Source: Verrucomicrobiia bacterium (GTDB lineage Bacteria > Verrucomicrobiota > Verrucomicrobiia > JABWAM01). From it: DNA of 36,845 nucleotides. The notes beneath the pieces were generated by a model. It was not told where the DNA came from, made no database searches, and worked only from the letters and a program-made list of their open reading frames with translations. The stretch is from assembly GCA_028687435.1 (NCBI GenBank), contig JAQUAF010000058.1, positions 1 to 36,845 on the forward strand, given 5' to 3'. Below are positions 7,107-15,670 of the stretch, in pieces. The translations under genes and the position numbers were made by a program. Position 1 is the first letter of the stretch. Each line of letters starts with the position of its first letter.

Positions 7107-8519
7107 GGAGGTTGAGGGAGGAGGGGCGCAAAATTGGCGGAAACGGTCCTCGAGGATTTTTGCCGCGTCATTCATCAATTTTTCGGCGATTTCATCGACA
7201 TGGCGGGCGCGCCAGTTTTCGAGGGGGGTTCCCCTGACCCATTGGTTGAATGCGCCAAGGGCCGGGCCGCAATGGATCTGGTAATCCACCCGCTCATCGG
7301 GATGTCCCTGCATGGCCAGGCGGGTCGAGCGGACAAAATACCAGCGGAAGATCAGGGCCATTTTTTGTTTGGGATTTCGTTCCGCGCGTTCGATGACCCC
7401 GGGCATGAAGCGTTGGTAGTAGGTTTTTGTTTCCTCGTAAACCTCGGCAAAGGTGCGCTTGAAGTATCGGGTTTCGATTTGTTCCCGGGTCTTGGTGTCA
7501 ATTTCCTCGAGGGAATTGTATTGCCGGTACAGGTCGTACAGTTTTTTTGCGCGGGAGGGGAAGAGCAGCCCTTTTTTGAATACCTGGACTTTGGCACCCA
7601 TTTCGAACATGTCGCCGGCTGGCACGGTGTCCATGTCCTGGATGTTGGCCTGTTGCAGCATGTCCTTTGCGGCTTCGCTGGCGCCGGCTTCCACGGTGCA
7701 TTGGTTGATGGAGCCGGTGAGGACGAAGTCCGCGCCCATGATGAAAGCGGCGGCGATGGCATTGGGCGCGCCGAGTCCGCCTGCCGCGCCCACGCAGATT
7801 TTGGCCTGATAACCGTATTTTTGGGACAGGTCATCCCTCAGCCGGAGCATGGCGGGCAGCAGGGCAAAGGCCACTCCGTGGTCAGTGTGACCGCCGGAAT
7901 CAGCTTCCACACAGAGGTCATCGGCCATGGGGATGAAACGGGAGAGTTCGGCTTCCTGGCGGGTGATTTGGTTGGAGGCGAGCAGTTTTTCGATCAAGGC
8001 CGGGGGGGGAGGGTTTAGAAATTGTTCCGCCACTTCCGGGCGGGAGACTTTTGCCATCACCAGATGCGGGATTTGAATGCCGCCGTCCGGCAGTCGTTGC
8101 AGGTCGGAGACCCGGTAGCGCGCCAGATCGGGGGTGATCTGGGTGAAAGCCGCGGCTTCGATTCGCGGCACGTTGTATTTCAGGTAGAGATCGACGGTGG
8201 CCTGTTCGATTCCGGGATTGAGCGGCTGGGACAGGAAATTCAGGCCATAGACCCCTTTCCCTGCCAGTTCGGACTGGATGAATTGAAGGTCGGATTCCAG
8301 ACGGTCCAGTTTCATGCCGCCGGTTCCCAGGAAAGCCAGCAGACCGGCGCGGCCCATGCGAACCACGAGTTCCCTGGAGGCGATGCCCTTGTACATGCCT
8401 CCCGCCACGTAGGCGCGGCGGAGGTGATGCCGCTTTTTGAAGATTTCGCAACCCAATCGGTCCGCTGGGATTTCCGGCAGCACGGAAGGAATGGACGGAC
8501 TTTTTGATTGAGTTGTCAT
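7098..8519 (-). CDS. Trans-acting enoyl reductase, PfaD/PksE family (FMN TIM barrel)
   Basis: 473 residues. This flavoprotein family reduces alpha,beta-double bonds on PKS- or PUFA-synthase-bound chains in trans. Recognisable parts: N-terminal GGMYKGIASRELVVRMGRAGLLAFLGTGGM, the middle CVEADSGGHTDHGVAF, and the FMN-phosphate region GAAGGLGAPNAIAAAFIMGADFVLTGSINQCTVEAGAS. The C-terminal 150 residues match the PfaD extension that distinguishes it from nitronate monooxygenase. PksE and its relatives usually carry an acyltransferase fused to this domain; here it stands alone. First gene of the block, separated from the ACP by 92 bp of tandem repeats. The ATG at 8519 has no clear ribosome-binding site. 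A PUFA-synthase role is conceivable, but the neighbours favour a trans-AT PKS. Confidence 0.9.
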   Translation of the reverse strand: MTTQSKSPSIPSVLPEIPADRLGCEIFKKRHHLRRAYVAGGMYKGIASRELVVRMGRAGLLAFLGTGGMKLDRLESDLQFIQSELAGKGVYGLNFLSQPLNPGIEQATVDLYLKYNVPRIEAAAFTQITPDLARYRVSDLQRLPDGGIQIPHLVMAKVSRPEVAEQFLNPPPPALIEKLLASNQITRQEAELSRFIPMADDLCVEADSGGHTDHGVAFALLPAMLRLRDDLSQKYGYQAKICVGAAGGLGAPNAIAAAFIMGADFVLTGSINQCTVEAGASEAAKDMLQQANIQDMDTVPAGDMFEMGAKVQVFKKGLLFPSRAKKLYDLYRQYNSLEEIDTKTREQIETRYFKRTFAEVYEETKTYYQRFMPGVIERAERNPKQKMALIFRWYFVRSTRLAMQGHPDERVDYQIHCGPALGAFNQWVRGTPLENWRARHVDEIAEKLMNDAAKILEDRFRQFCAPPPSTSNR

Positions 8520-8558
8520 GTCGTGTGAAACCGGGATGAATGGAAAAGGGAAAAATAA

Positions 8559-8575
8559 CCTTCAGCCTTCAGCCT
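8559..8575. repeat. Heptamer repeat (CCTTCAG)x2 plus CCT
   Basis: Two and a partial copy of the heptamer already seen inverted at 3171-3194. It lies between the divergently oriented enoyl reductase and HD-GYP genes. Confidence 0.7.
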
Positions 8576-8645
8576 AATCAACCTGAAAAAGGGCGCGGAT
8601 TTGGCTGGAAAGGGGTGTGTATTCGGATTATGGATTGAGAGGGTC

Positions 8646-9737
8646 ATGAAAGCGCCTCCCTCTCTTTTGATTGTGGACGACATGCCGCAGACGCTGGCAT
8701 TGTTGGGTGAAATTTTTCTTGAAAAAGGGTATTCAATCCGGTCGGCAAACAGCGGGAAGGATGCGATTGAAGCTGCAGCCAAGGAGACGCCCGATTTGGT
8801 TTTGCTCGACATCACCATGCCAGGGATGGACGGGTTTGAGGTTTGCCGGCGATTGAAGACGCTGAAAAAACTGAAGGATGTGCCGGTGATTTTTGTCAGC
8901 GGGTTGGGGGAAACCCTTGACAAGGTGAAGGCGTTCGGGTGCGGCGGGGTGGATTATGTGACCAAGCCGTTTGAATTTTCGGAAGTGGAAGCGCGGGTGG
9001 ACACCCATCTCCGGCTGCGCCGGCTGCAGTTGGAGTTGGAGATGCACAACGATCATTTGCAGGAACTGGTTCAGGAACAGGTGAAGGAGATTACCGAGGC
9101 GCAGATGGGCATGATTCTGGCGTTGTCCAGCCTTGCCTCCACGCGGGATCAGGAAACAGGGGCGCACGTTGAACGGGTGGGTGAATACAGCCGCATCCTG
9201 GCGGAGGAATTGTCAAAGCTGCCCCGCTTCTCCAGTTGCATCGATTTCCATTTTATCGAGCACATCGCGCATGCCAGCCCTTTGCATGACATTGGCAAGG
9301 TGGGGATTCCGGACAAGGTGCTGTGCAATCCCGGCCAGTTGACGCCGGAGGAAGTTGAGGTCATGAAGAATCACACGATGATAGGCGCCCGCACCTTGAG
9401 CGCCGTGCTCAAGAAGTATCCCGCAAACCGTTTTTTGAAGATGGGGATCGAGATTGCCGGATCGCATCACGAGCGGTGGGATGGTTCGGGGTATCCCCAG
9501 GGATTGAAGGAAGAGGATATTCCCCTGGCAGCCCGGATTTTGGCCGTGGCCGACCAGTACGACGCGTTGCGCAACGAGCGTCCCTATAAAAAGGCGTTTT
9601 CGCACGAGCAGGCGGTCAAGATTCTTCTGGAGGGCGACGGACGCACCCTGCCGGCGCATTTTGATCCGGATGTGCTTGCGGCTTTTGGACGGCTGGCTTC
9701 GCGGTTCAACGAGATTTTTGATAAACTCAAAGTCTAG
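8646..9737 (+). CDS. Response regulator with HD-GYP c-di-GMP phosphodiesterase domain
   Basis: 363 residues from the ATG at 8646, preceded by GAGAGGG; an upstream in-frame extension to 8601 is not needed. Residues 6-120 form a receiver domain with Asp10-Asp11, phosphoacceptor Asp55 (LVLLDITMP) and the switch lysine in VTKPFE. A coiled linker (about 122-155) leads to an HD-GYP domain with the metal-binding HD pair His214-Asp215 (LHDIGKVGIPD) and the GYP signature at 282-284 (HHERWDGSGYPQG). Proteins of this architecture (RpfG type) degrade cyclic di-GMP when phosphorylated. No kinase is adjacent; the nearest is the hybrid kinase at 15671. It is divergent from the polyketide block. Confidence 0.93.
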   Translation: MKAPPSLLIVDDMPQTLALLGEIFLEKGYSIRSANSGKDAIEAAAKETPDLVLLDITMPGMDGFEVCRRLKTLKKLKDVPVIFVSGLGETLDKVKAFGCGGVDYVTKPFEFSEVEARVDTHLRLRRLQLELEMHNDHLQELVQEQVKEITEAQMGMILALSSLASTRDQETGAHVERVGEYSRILAEELSKLPRFSSCIDFHFIEHIAHASPLHDIGKVGIPDKVLCNPGQLTPEEVEVMKNHTMIGARTLSAVLKKYPANRFLKMGIEIAGSHHERWDGSGYPQGLKEEDIPLAARILAVADQYDALRNERPYKKAFSHEQAVKILLEGDGRTLPAHFDPDVLAAFGRLASRFNEIFDKLKV

Positions 9738-9766
9738 CGGGAGACGGAGAGGATGGGGGCGGAAGG

Positions 9767-10375
9767 TCAACGGCAGGCTCCCATGAAGGCCCGGATTTTG
9801 GCGTGGTTTTTTATTCCGGGGAGATCCTCCACGCCGCTGCTGACGTCCACGGCATAAGGTTGGACCTGTTGAATGGCTTCCGCGACATTGCCGGGGTGGA
9901 GTCCGCCGGAGAGGATGATGGGTTTGCCGCAGTTTTTTGCCTGGAGGGCGAGGTTCCAGTCGAAGGGCTGGCCCGTGCCGCCGTATTCCCGTTCATGGAA
10001 GGAATCCAGAAGACAGGCGCTGACCGGGTAATCGCGCAGGCGGGCCAGGTCGGCGGGTGATTTGACGCGGAACGCCTTGATGATTGTGGCCGGCAGGGTG
10101 GCGCAAAAACCGGGGGATTCGTCTCCGTGGAGTTGAAGGGCATCCAGGCGGCATTGGCTGGTGGTTTCCAGAATCGATGCGGCGGATTCATTGACGAAAA
10201 CCCCCACCTTGACGACAAAGGGAGGCAGGGAAGAGGCGATGGCGGCCGCAGCGGAGGGTGATATCCATCGGCGGCTTTTTTGAAAAAAGACAAAACCGAT
10301 GGCGGCAGCTCCGGCTTCCACCGCGCAAACTGCGTCTTCCAGGCGGGTGATACCGCAGATCTTGACACGCACCAT
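9767..10375 (-). CDS. trpF: Phosphoribosylanthranilate isomerase TrpF
   Basis: 202 residues, the normal length. It converts N-(5-phosphoribosyl)anthranilate to CdRP in tryptophan biosynthesis. The N-terminal signature VRVKICGITRLEDA carries the catalytic Cys7, followed by GAAAIGFVFFQKSRRWISP, LDALQLHGDE, PIILSGGLHPGNVAEAI and the C-terminal VDVSSGVEDLPGIK with the phosphate-binding SGVE. It starts at the ATG at 10375 with AAGGAT upstream. No other trp gene is in the window, so it is a solitary trp gene here, convergent with the HD-GYP gene. Confidence 0.95.
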   Translation of the reverse strand: MVRVKICGITRLEDAVCAVEAGAAAIGFVFFQKSRRWISPSAAAAIASSLPPFVVKVGVFVNESAASILETTSQCRLDALQLHGDESPGFCATLPATIIKAFRVKSPADLARLRDYPVSACLLDSFHEREYGGTGQPFDWNLALQAKNCGKPIILSGGLHPGNVAEAIQQVQPYAVDVSSGVEDLPGIKNHAKIRAFMGACR

Positions 10376-10463
10376 GTTTTATCCTTAGAAAAAAGGCGCG
10401 ACATGCACAAAGAAAAAAAAGATGACCGGAGGATAAAAAACTTTTTTTCTTTTCAATAAACAG

Positions 10464-10492
10464 TTGACAACGTTGCGAGCATCAGGCTTAAA
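10464..10492 (+). promoter_or_regulatory. Promoter of acpP
   Basis: -35 TTGACA at 10464-10469, 17-base spacer, -10 CTTAAA at 10487-10492. It sits downstream of an A/T-rich stretch (10433-10458) that may act as an UP-type element. A strong AAAGGAGG ribosome-binding site lies between the promoter and the acpP start. Confidence 0.6.
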
Positions 10493-10527
10493 CGGCGCAC
10501 ACTTCATCTCAAAAGGAGGTTTAATCC

Positions 10528-10773
10528 ATGGCTGAAAAATCCATAGAAGATAAGGTAAAAGACATTATTGTTGAACAGCTTGGCGTTAATGCCGAGCAGG
10601 TAACGCCGACGGCCCGTTTTATCGAGGATCTGGGGGCAGACTCCCTGGATACGGTTGAATTGGTCATGGCGTTTGAAGAGGAGTTTGGCGCTGAAATCCC
10701 CGATGAAGAGGCTGAAAAGCTGATTACGGTGGGTGATGTGATCAACTACATCAAGGAAAAGCAGGGGGAGTAA
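10528..10773 (+). CDS. acpP: Acyl carrier protein AcpP
   Basis: 81 residues. It carries acyl chains during type II fatty-acid synthesis. The phosphopantetheine site is [21 protein letters not shown] with Ser39, the canonical DSL motif. The start at 10528 follows AAAAGGAGG at ideal distance. It is followed by fabF, the classical acpP-fabF order, but with a terminator-like hairpin between them. It is the housekeeping ACP, unlike the donor ACP at 6745. Confidence 0.97.
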   Translation: MAEKSIEDKVKDIIVEQLGVNAEQVTPTARFIEDLGADSLDTVELVMAFEEEFGAEIPDEEAEKLITVGDVINYIKEKQGE

Positions 10774-10793
10774 ACCTCCTTTGACAAACGGAA

Positions 10794-10835
10794 CCCTCCT
10801 TCCTCAAATGGGGAAGGAGGGACGTTTTGGTTTTT
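10794..10835 (+). terminator. Rho-independent terminator between acpP and fabF
   Basis: CCCTCCTTCC (10794-10803) pairs perfectly with GGAAGGAGGG (10812-10821) around an 8-base loop, followed by a T-rich run with eight consecutive T. Because fabF follows on the same strand, it probably attenuates read-through so that more ACP than FabF is made. Confidence 0.85.
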
Positions 10836-10843
10836 TTTGAATC

Positions 10844-12109
10844 ATGGGTTCTTCCGTTTATCAGGAACGGCGGCGGGTTGTCATCACCGGCATTGGCGTG
10901 GTAACCAGTCTGGGACAGGATATCGAATCTTTCTGGCGGAGTTTGCTGGAAGGCAGATCGGGCATTTCCCGCATCACAAGCTTTGACGCCTCGCCTTTTG
11001 ACAGCCAGATTGCCGCCGAAATCAAGGAATTGAATCCTGTGCCGTTTTTCAAGACGCCGAAGGATGCCCGGCGCTGTGACCGTTACAGTCAGGTGGCGAT
11101 GATGGGGGCCAAGAAAGCGGTGGCGGATTCGGGTTTGGATCTGGGCAAGGAGAATTTGGAGCGTTTTGGCGTGGTGGTGGGATCGGGGATTGGCGGATTG
11201 CATACCTTGGAGGAACAACACAGCAATTTGTTGAACAAGGGCGCGTCGAGGCTTTCGCCGTTTATGATCCCCATGATGATCAACAACATGGCGAGCGGTC
11301 TCATTTCGATGGAATTTGGTTTCAAGGGGCTCAACATGGCGGTGGTCAGCGCCTGTTCCACAGCCGCGCACTCGATTGGCGAGTCTTTCCACATGATTCT
11401 TCGCAACGATGCGGATGCCATGATGGCCGGCGGTTGCGAAGCGGCCGTTTGCGCGCTCGGAATCGGGGGTTTTTCCGCCATGAAGGCTCTCAGCACCCGC
11501 AACGACGAGCCCGAAAAAGCCAGCCGTCCTTTTGACAGGGATCGCGATGGTTTTATCATGGGGGAGGCGTCGGGGATGGTGATTCTCGAGGAATTGGAGC
11601 ATGCCAAAAAACGCGGCGCCCGGATTTACTGTGAGATTGCCGGCTATGGCAACACGGCGGACGCTTATCACATGACCGCGCCGTCCCCCCAGGGGGAAGG
11701 CGCCGCGCGTTGCATGCGCATGGCATTGGCCGGCGCGGGGTTGAATCCCGGGGATGTGGACTACATCAATGCCCATGGCACATCCACGCCGCAGGGGGAT
11801 ATTTGCGAAACCCGGGCGATCAAGGCGGTTTTTGGCGAACATGCCAGAAAGTTGATGATCAGTTCGACCAAGTCGATGACCGGTCATCTGTTGGGAGCGG
11901 CGGGAGCGGTGGAAATGGCCGTCTGCGCCAAGGCGTTGCAGGAGGACAAGGTTCCTCCGACCATCAATCTTGACGATCCCGATCCCGAGTGTGATCTTGA
12001 TTATGTGCCCAAAACCGCGCGTGAAACCAAGGTCAGGGCCGTCCTGAACAATTCCTTTGGTTTTGGGGGACACAACGCCTCCCTTGTCGCCAGGAAGTTT
12101 GTCGGGTAG
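10844..12109 (+). CDS. fabF: Beta-ketoacyl-ACP synthase II FabF
   Basis: 421 residues, close to the usual 410-415. It elongates acyl-ACP by condensation with malonyl-ACP. It has the N-terminal [15 protein letters not shown], nucleophile Cys171 ([14 protein letters not shown]) and both histidines ([29 protein letters not shown]); the C-terminus is [14 protein letters not shown]. The start at 10844 lies nine bases after the terminator T-run and has no obvious Shine-Dalgarno sequence. It keeps the active cysteine, unlike the ketosynthase homologue at 5434. Confidence 0.96.
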   Translation: MGSSVYQERRRVVITGIGVVTSLGQDIESFWRSLLEGRSGISRITSFDASPFDSQIAAEIKELNPVPFFKTPKDARRCDRYSQVAMMGAKKAVADSGLDLGKENLERFGVVVGSGIGGLHTLEEQHSNLLNKGASRLSPFMIPMMINNMASGLISMEFGFKGLNMAVVSACSTAAHSIGESFHMILRNDADAMMAGGCEAAVCALGIGGFSAMKALSTRNDEPEKASRPFDRDRDGFIMGEASGMVILEELEHAKKRGARIYCEIAGYGNTADAYHMTAPSPQGEGAARCMRMALAGAGLNPGDVDYINAHGTSTPQGDICETRAIKAVFGEHARKLMISSTKSMTGHLLGAAGAVEMAVCAKALQEDKVPPTINLDDPDPECDLDYVPKTARETKVRAVLNNSFGFGGHNASLVARKFVG

Positions 12110-12276
12110 GATGCGATATTGCAGATTGAATCCGCAAATTCATGTTTTGACGAGAAACAGTCCCCAGGCGCAATGGTTTTGTTGTTCCGTTTTTTACGCA
12201 GACATGAGGGGGGTGCGGAGGGTCATGCAAATCCTGTTTGAAAAAATGGGGATGTGGGCTTAGGTTTTCTTGTTTC

Positions 12277-13125
12277 ATGAATTCAACCTGGCGAAGCGGG
12301 TATGGTGATTTTGGATTTGGCACGCGTTTGATGCCGGCGGTCAAGTGGCTGCTGGTGGCGAATTTCGTGTTTTTCTGTCTTCAGCTGGTTTTTGCGCTCT
12401 TGAAGATGCCCGGGTTTGAAGGGATGCTGGCGCTTTCCACCGATGGGTTGGGACGCGGATTTTTGTGGCAACCGGTTTCCTACATGTTTTTGCACGGCGA
12501 TCCGCTGCATTTATTGTTGAATTGCCTGATGCTGTATATCTTCGGCAATGAAGTGGAGGCTGAAATCGGTTCGAGCCGGTTTTGCTGGATATATGGTTTG
12601 GGCGGCGTTGCGGGGGCGGCTCTTTGGTATGCCTTTAATTTCCATCAACCGGCTTTGCTGATGGGGTCGTCGGGGGCGGTGTATTCGGTGACCCTGGCTT
12701 TTGCGGCGCTTTTTCCGGCCCGGGCAATCACGGTGCTGCTTTTCTTTGTTTTGCCTGTGACGCTTCTGGCCCGGCACTGGGCATTGGTGGCGGTGGGGAT
12801 TTCCCTGATTTTTTCCCTGAGTTCGCCGTCCTGCGGAGTGGGCCATCTGGCTCACCTGGGGGGCATGGCGGTGGGGTGGATTGGCATCCGGTTGATGAAC
12901 GGAGGCTGGCGCCTGCCGCGGTTGCGATGGCCGTGGAGGAAAGGTTCTCCGGGCGCCGCCGGTCCCTTATCCCGCATCCAGGTGATGCCGACTCCTTATG
13001 CCCAGCAACATTTCATGACGGAAAAGATCGATCCCATCCTCGATAAAATCGCCGAACGGGGCATCCAAAGCCTGTCCAAGGAGGAACGCCGGGCGCTTGA
13101 GGAAGCCAAGGACCGGCTGCCGTAA
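12277..13125 (+). CDS. Rhomboid-family intramembrane serine protease
   Basis: About 282 residues from the ATG at 12277; an earlier in-frame ATG at 12238 gives an unlikely N-terminus. It has six hydrophobic segments. The rhomboid hallmarks are HGDPLHLLLNCLMLYIFG (helix 2, with the oxyanion Asn82), the nucleophile motif GSSGA with Ser132, and the catalytic histidine His193 in LAHLGGMAVG. It cleaves transmembrane substrates within the membrane. The cytosolic tail ends in a charged helix (KIDPILDKIAERGIQSLSKEERRALEEAKDRL), a conserved ending in many bacterial rhomboids. It lies 23 bp upstream of the MFS-like gene. Confidence 0.93.
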   Translation: MNSTWRSGYGDFGFGTRLMPAVKWLLVANFVFFCLQLVFALLKMPGFEGMLALSTDGLGRGFLWQPVSYMFLHGDPLHLLLNCLMLYIFGNEVEAEIGSSRFCWIYGLGGVAGAALWYAFNFHQPALLMGSSGAVYSVTLAFAALFPARAITVLLFFVLPVTLLARHWALVAVGISLIFSLSSPSCGVGHLAHLGGMAVGWIGIRLMNGGWRLPRLRWPWRKGSPGAAGPLSRIQVMPTPYAQQHFMTEKIDPILDKIAERGIQSLSKEERRALEEAKDRLP

Positions 13126-13148
13126 TTTTTTGTCGTTGCGCCCCTTGG

Positions 13149-15575
13149 ATGCGGTTTTTTGCTTTTCTTTTGTGGTGGACGCCGCAGAATCCCGCCCGAT
13201 TGATTTTCCTGCCGACATCGCTGCTTTGTTTTTTTCTTTCCGGGTTGGCCAGCCTGATTTATCAGACGACCTGGCTGAGGCAGACCATGGCGCTTTATGG
13301 TTGTGCCACTCCCACTGTCGCGACAATGCTTTCGGTTTTCATGGCTGGACTGGCCTTGGGGAGTTATGCGGGGGGGCGATGGGGGAGGGGAATGGAGCCA
13401 AGCAGGGCCTTGCTGGCCTATGGCCTGGTTGAATGGGTCATCGGGTTGGGGGGATTTTGGGTTTCTCCGCTTTTGGACGGGTTTCGCCATGTAATGATGT
13501 GGATGCCGGTTGACGGGGTTTTTGCGCGTTGGCTGATCACTTTTGGATTTTTAGCGCTGGCCTTGTTGCCCTTTACTTTTGCCATGGGAGCCACTTATCC
13601 GTTGTTGCTGGCGGGCTTGCGTTCCAGACCCGAAGTGCGGTTCACTTTATTGTACGCCGCCAATGTGGCTGGCGCCGCCATGGGAACCTTGTTGGCCGGG
13701 TTTGTTTTGTTCGAATATTTTGGTTTTGCCAGGACACAGTGGTTTGGGGTGGCCGCAAATGGAATGGCGGCATTCCTGGCGATGTTGATGCGACGGCTGG
13801 TTCCAAAAGATCGCGAAAACGAGGCGTTCCGTCACGAAAAGACGGCAGTCGTCCCGGAGGATTGGGTTAGATTGTCAGCCGCGATGATCATCGGTTTTGT
13901 TTCGCTGGGCAGCGAGGTGGTGTGGACTCGCATCTATACTCCGGTATTGGGCAATGTGGTTTACGCTTTTTGCAGCATGCTGGCGGTTTATCTGCTGGCC
14001 ACATTTGCGGGCAGCCTGGTCTGCCGGCAGTTTCTTTTTCCGGGAGGGAGGTCTTTTCAAAACATCCACTTATGGCTGGGAAACTTGACGATGTTGAGCA
14101 CCCTTTTGCCTCATGCCATGACGGCCTGTCAAAACCTGCCGGCATGGATCAGGCTGACGTTGGGACTGGCGCCGTTTTGTTTTTTGACGGGAATTTGGAC
14201 GCCATGGCTGGTGGAGGAATTTTCCAGACGCGAGCCGTCCCGAACGGGTTTGATCTATGCCTGGAATGGCTTCGGTTGTTTGCTGGGTCCCTTGGTGACG
14301 GGATTTTTATTGCTGCCTTTTTTAGGCGCCCGCCATTCCCTGCTGGCGCTCAGCCTGGTTTTGTTGCCGGGCGCATGGATTTTGTCGAAGAATCGCCGGC
14401 ATTGGTTGTTGCTGGCGCTTGTGCCGGTGGTTTTATCGTTCAGCTGGATCCAGACCTGCGAAGAGAGGACCGGTTCGCGGGTGATCTTGCATGATGCCAC
14501 GGCCACGGTGGCTGTGCGTGGGAGCGGAAGATGTTCCAAACTGATGGTAAACGGGATGTCGATGACCGCCTTGGTGAATGAGACCAAATGGATGGTTCAT
14601 CTGCCTGCCTTGTGTCATGGAAAACCCGGGGAAATGGCTGTCATTTGTTTTGGCATGGGCACCAGTTTTCGCAGCGCTTTGAGTTGGGGCGCCCGGGTGA
14701 CCGCAGTTGATTTGGTGCCATCGGTGCCGAGGGTTTTTCCTCTTTTTCATGTCGATGCCGGAGAGGTGTTGGGCAATCCCCGCGGACGGGTGGTCATTGA
14801 CGATGGGCGGCATTTTCTCGAAACCGTTTCGACGCGTTACGATATCATCGTGGTGGATCCTCCGCCCCCTCTCGAGTCATCCGGTTCTTCCCTGCTCAAT
14901 TCCAGGGAGTTTTTCCTTGTGGCGCAGCGGGCGCTGGCGCCGGGTGGCATTCTCATGCAATGGATCCCTCCCGGTGAACCGGCCATTGAATTGTCCATTT
15001 TGGAATCCATCCGGTCGGTATTCAAACATCTGATTGTTTTTCGCCCATGGAGGGGCGCCAACGGGTTGTTTGTTCTGGCCGGCGGCAATCCTTTGAGGGA
15101 ATTGGATGGAGTGGAGGGGTTGACCCGTTTTCCTGTCCAGGTTCGGCGGGATATTTGTGAATGGTCCGCAGGCCGGGATGTCGAAGCGGAGTATGCCTCC
15201 ATCTTGCGCGGACGCATCAAGCTTGAAGATTTGGCTGATCTTGCGCCTGTGGCGACGCTATTGAAGGATGATTTTCCAGTCAATGAGTATTATTGGGTGA
15301 GAAGGATGTTCGAGCGTTTTGCCTTCCTCGAGAGCTGGCTGGCAGCGCCTCCGGCATTTTTGCGCCCGATCCGGATCGAAGAAAACAGAGTTTTGAATGC
15401 CCCGGTTCCATCCTTGCGCCAGGACCGGCGGTGGGCGCTTTTTCGGATCGCCTGTGTGTTGCGTCATGCCCGGGCGAGGGAGAAGTATTTTGAAGGATTG
15501 ATGAAGTCTTATGCCGATGATCCAGGAGTTTCGCAGATTCTTCGGGAGATCAGGGCGAAAATGGAAAAGGAGTAA
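13149..15575 (+). CDS. Fused MFS-type membrane / spermidine synthase-like protein
   Basis: 808 residues. The N-terminal 430 or so carry about twelve hydrophobic segments with the signature LSGLASLIYQTTWLRQTMALYG and FMAGLALGSYAGGRWG, typical of the so-called fused MFS/spermidine synthase family. After a short loop comes a Rossmann-like domain: MAVICFGMGTSFRSALSWGARVTAVDL (nucleotide-binding loop), VVIDDGRHFLETVSTRYDIIVVDPPPP and NSREFFLVAQRALAPGGILMQW. Family members resemble aminopropyltransferases but their substrate is mostly unknown, so a polyamine role is only possible. It follows the rhomboid gene and may be co-transcribed with it. Confidence 0.87.
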   Translation: MRFFAFLLWWTPQNPARLIFLPTSLLCFFLSGLASLIYQTTWLRQTMALYGCATPTVATMLSVFMAGLALGSYAGGRWGRGMEPSRALLAYGLVEWVIGLGGFWVSPLLDGFRHVMMWMPVDGVFARWLITFGFLALALLPFTFAMGATYPLLLAGLRSRPEVRFTLLYAANVAGAAMGTLLAGFVLFEYFGFARTQWFGVAANGMAAFLAMLMRRLVPKDRENEAFRHEKTAVVPEDWVRLSAAMIIGFVSLGSEVVWTRIYTPVLGNVVYAFCSMLAVYLLATFAGSLVCRQFLFPGGRSFQNIHLWLGNLTMLSTLLPHAMTACQNLPAWIRLTLGLAPFCFLTGIWTPWLVEEFSRREPSRTGLIYAWNGFGCLLGPLVTGFLLLPFLGARHSLLALSLVLLPGAWILSKNRRHWLLLALVPVVLSFSWIQTCEERTGSRVILHDATATVAVRGSGRCSKLMVNGMSMTALVNETKWMVHLPALCHGKPGEMAVICFGMGTSFRSALSWGARVTAVDLVPSVPRVFPLFHVDAGEVLGNPRGRVVIDDGRHFLETVSTRYDIIVVDPPPPLESSGSSLLNSREFFLVAQRALAPGGILMQWIPPGEPAIELSILESIRSVFKHLIVFRPWRGANGLFVLAGGNPLRELDGVEGLTRFPVQVRRDICEWSAGRDVEAEYASILRGRIKLEDLADLAPVATLLKDDFPVNEYYWVRRMFERFAFLESWLAAPPAFLRPIRIEENRVLNAPVPSLRQDRRWALFRIACVLRHARAREKYFEGLMKSYADDPGVSQILREIRAKMEKE

Positions 15576-15670
15576 TGGCCGGATGGGGCGGAACCGGCGG
15601 CGATAAGGTGTTTGCCTTGAAAGATGAGATGGGATATGAGAAGGGAATCGCGCCGTGAGAAAGGAGATGC

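Noticed and set aside
7134..8018. Plus-strand ORF of 294 codons
   Set aside because: Antisense shadow of the enoyl reductase gene.
10751..12073. Minus-strand ORF of 440 codons
   Set aside because: Antisense of fabF, which has all catalytic residues; the ORF product is Arg/His-rich without a family.
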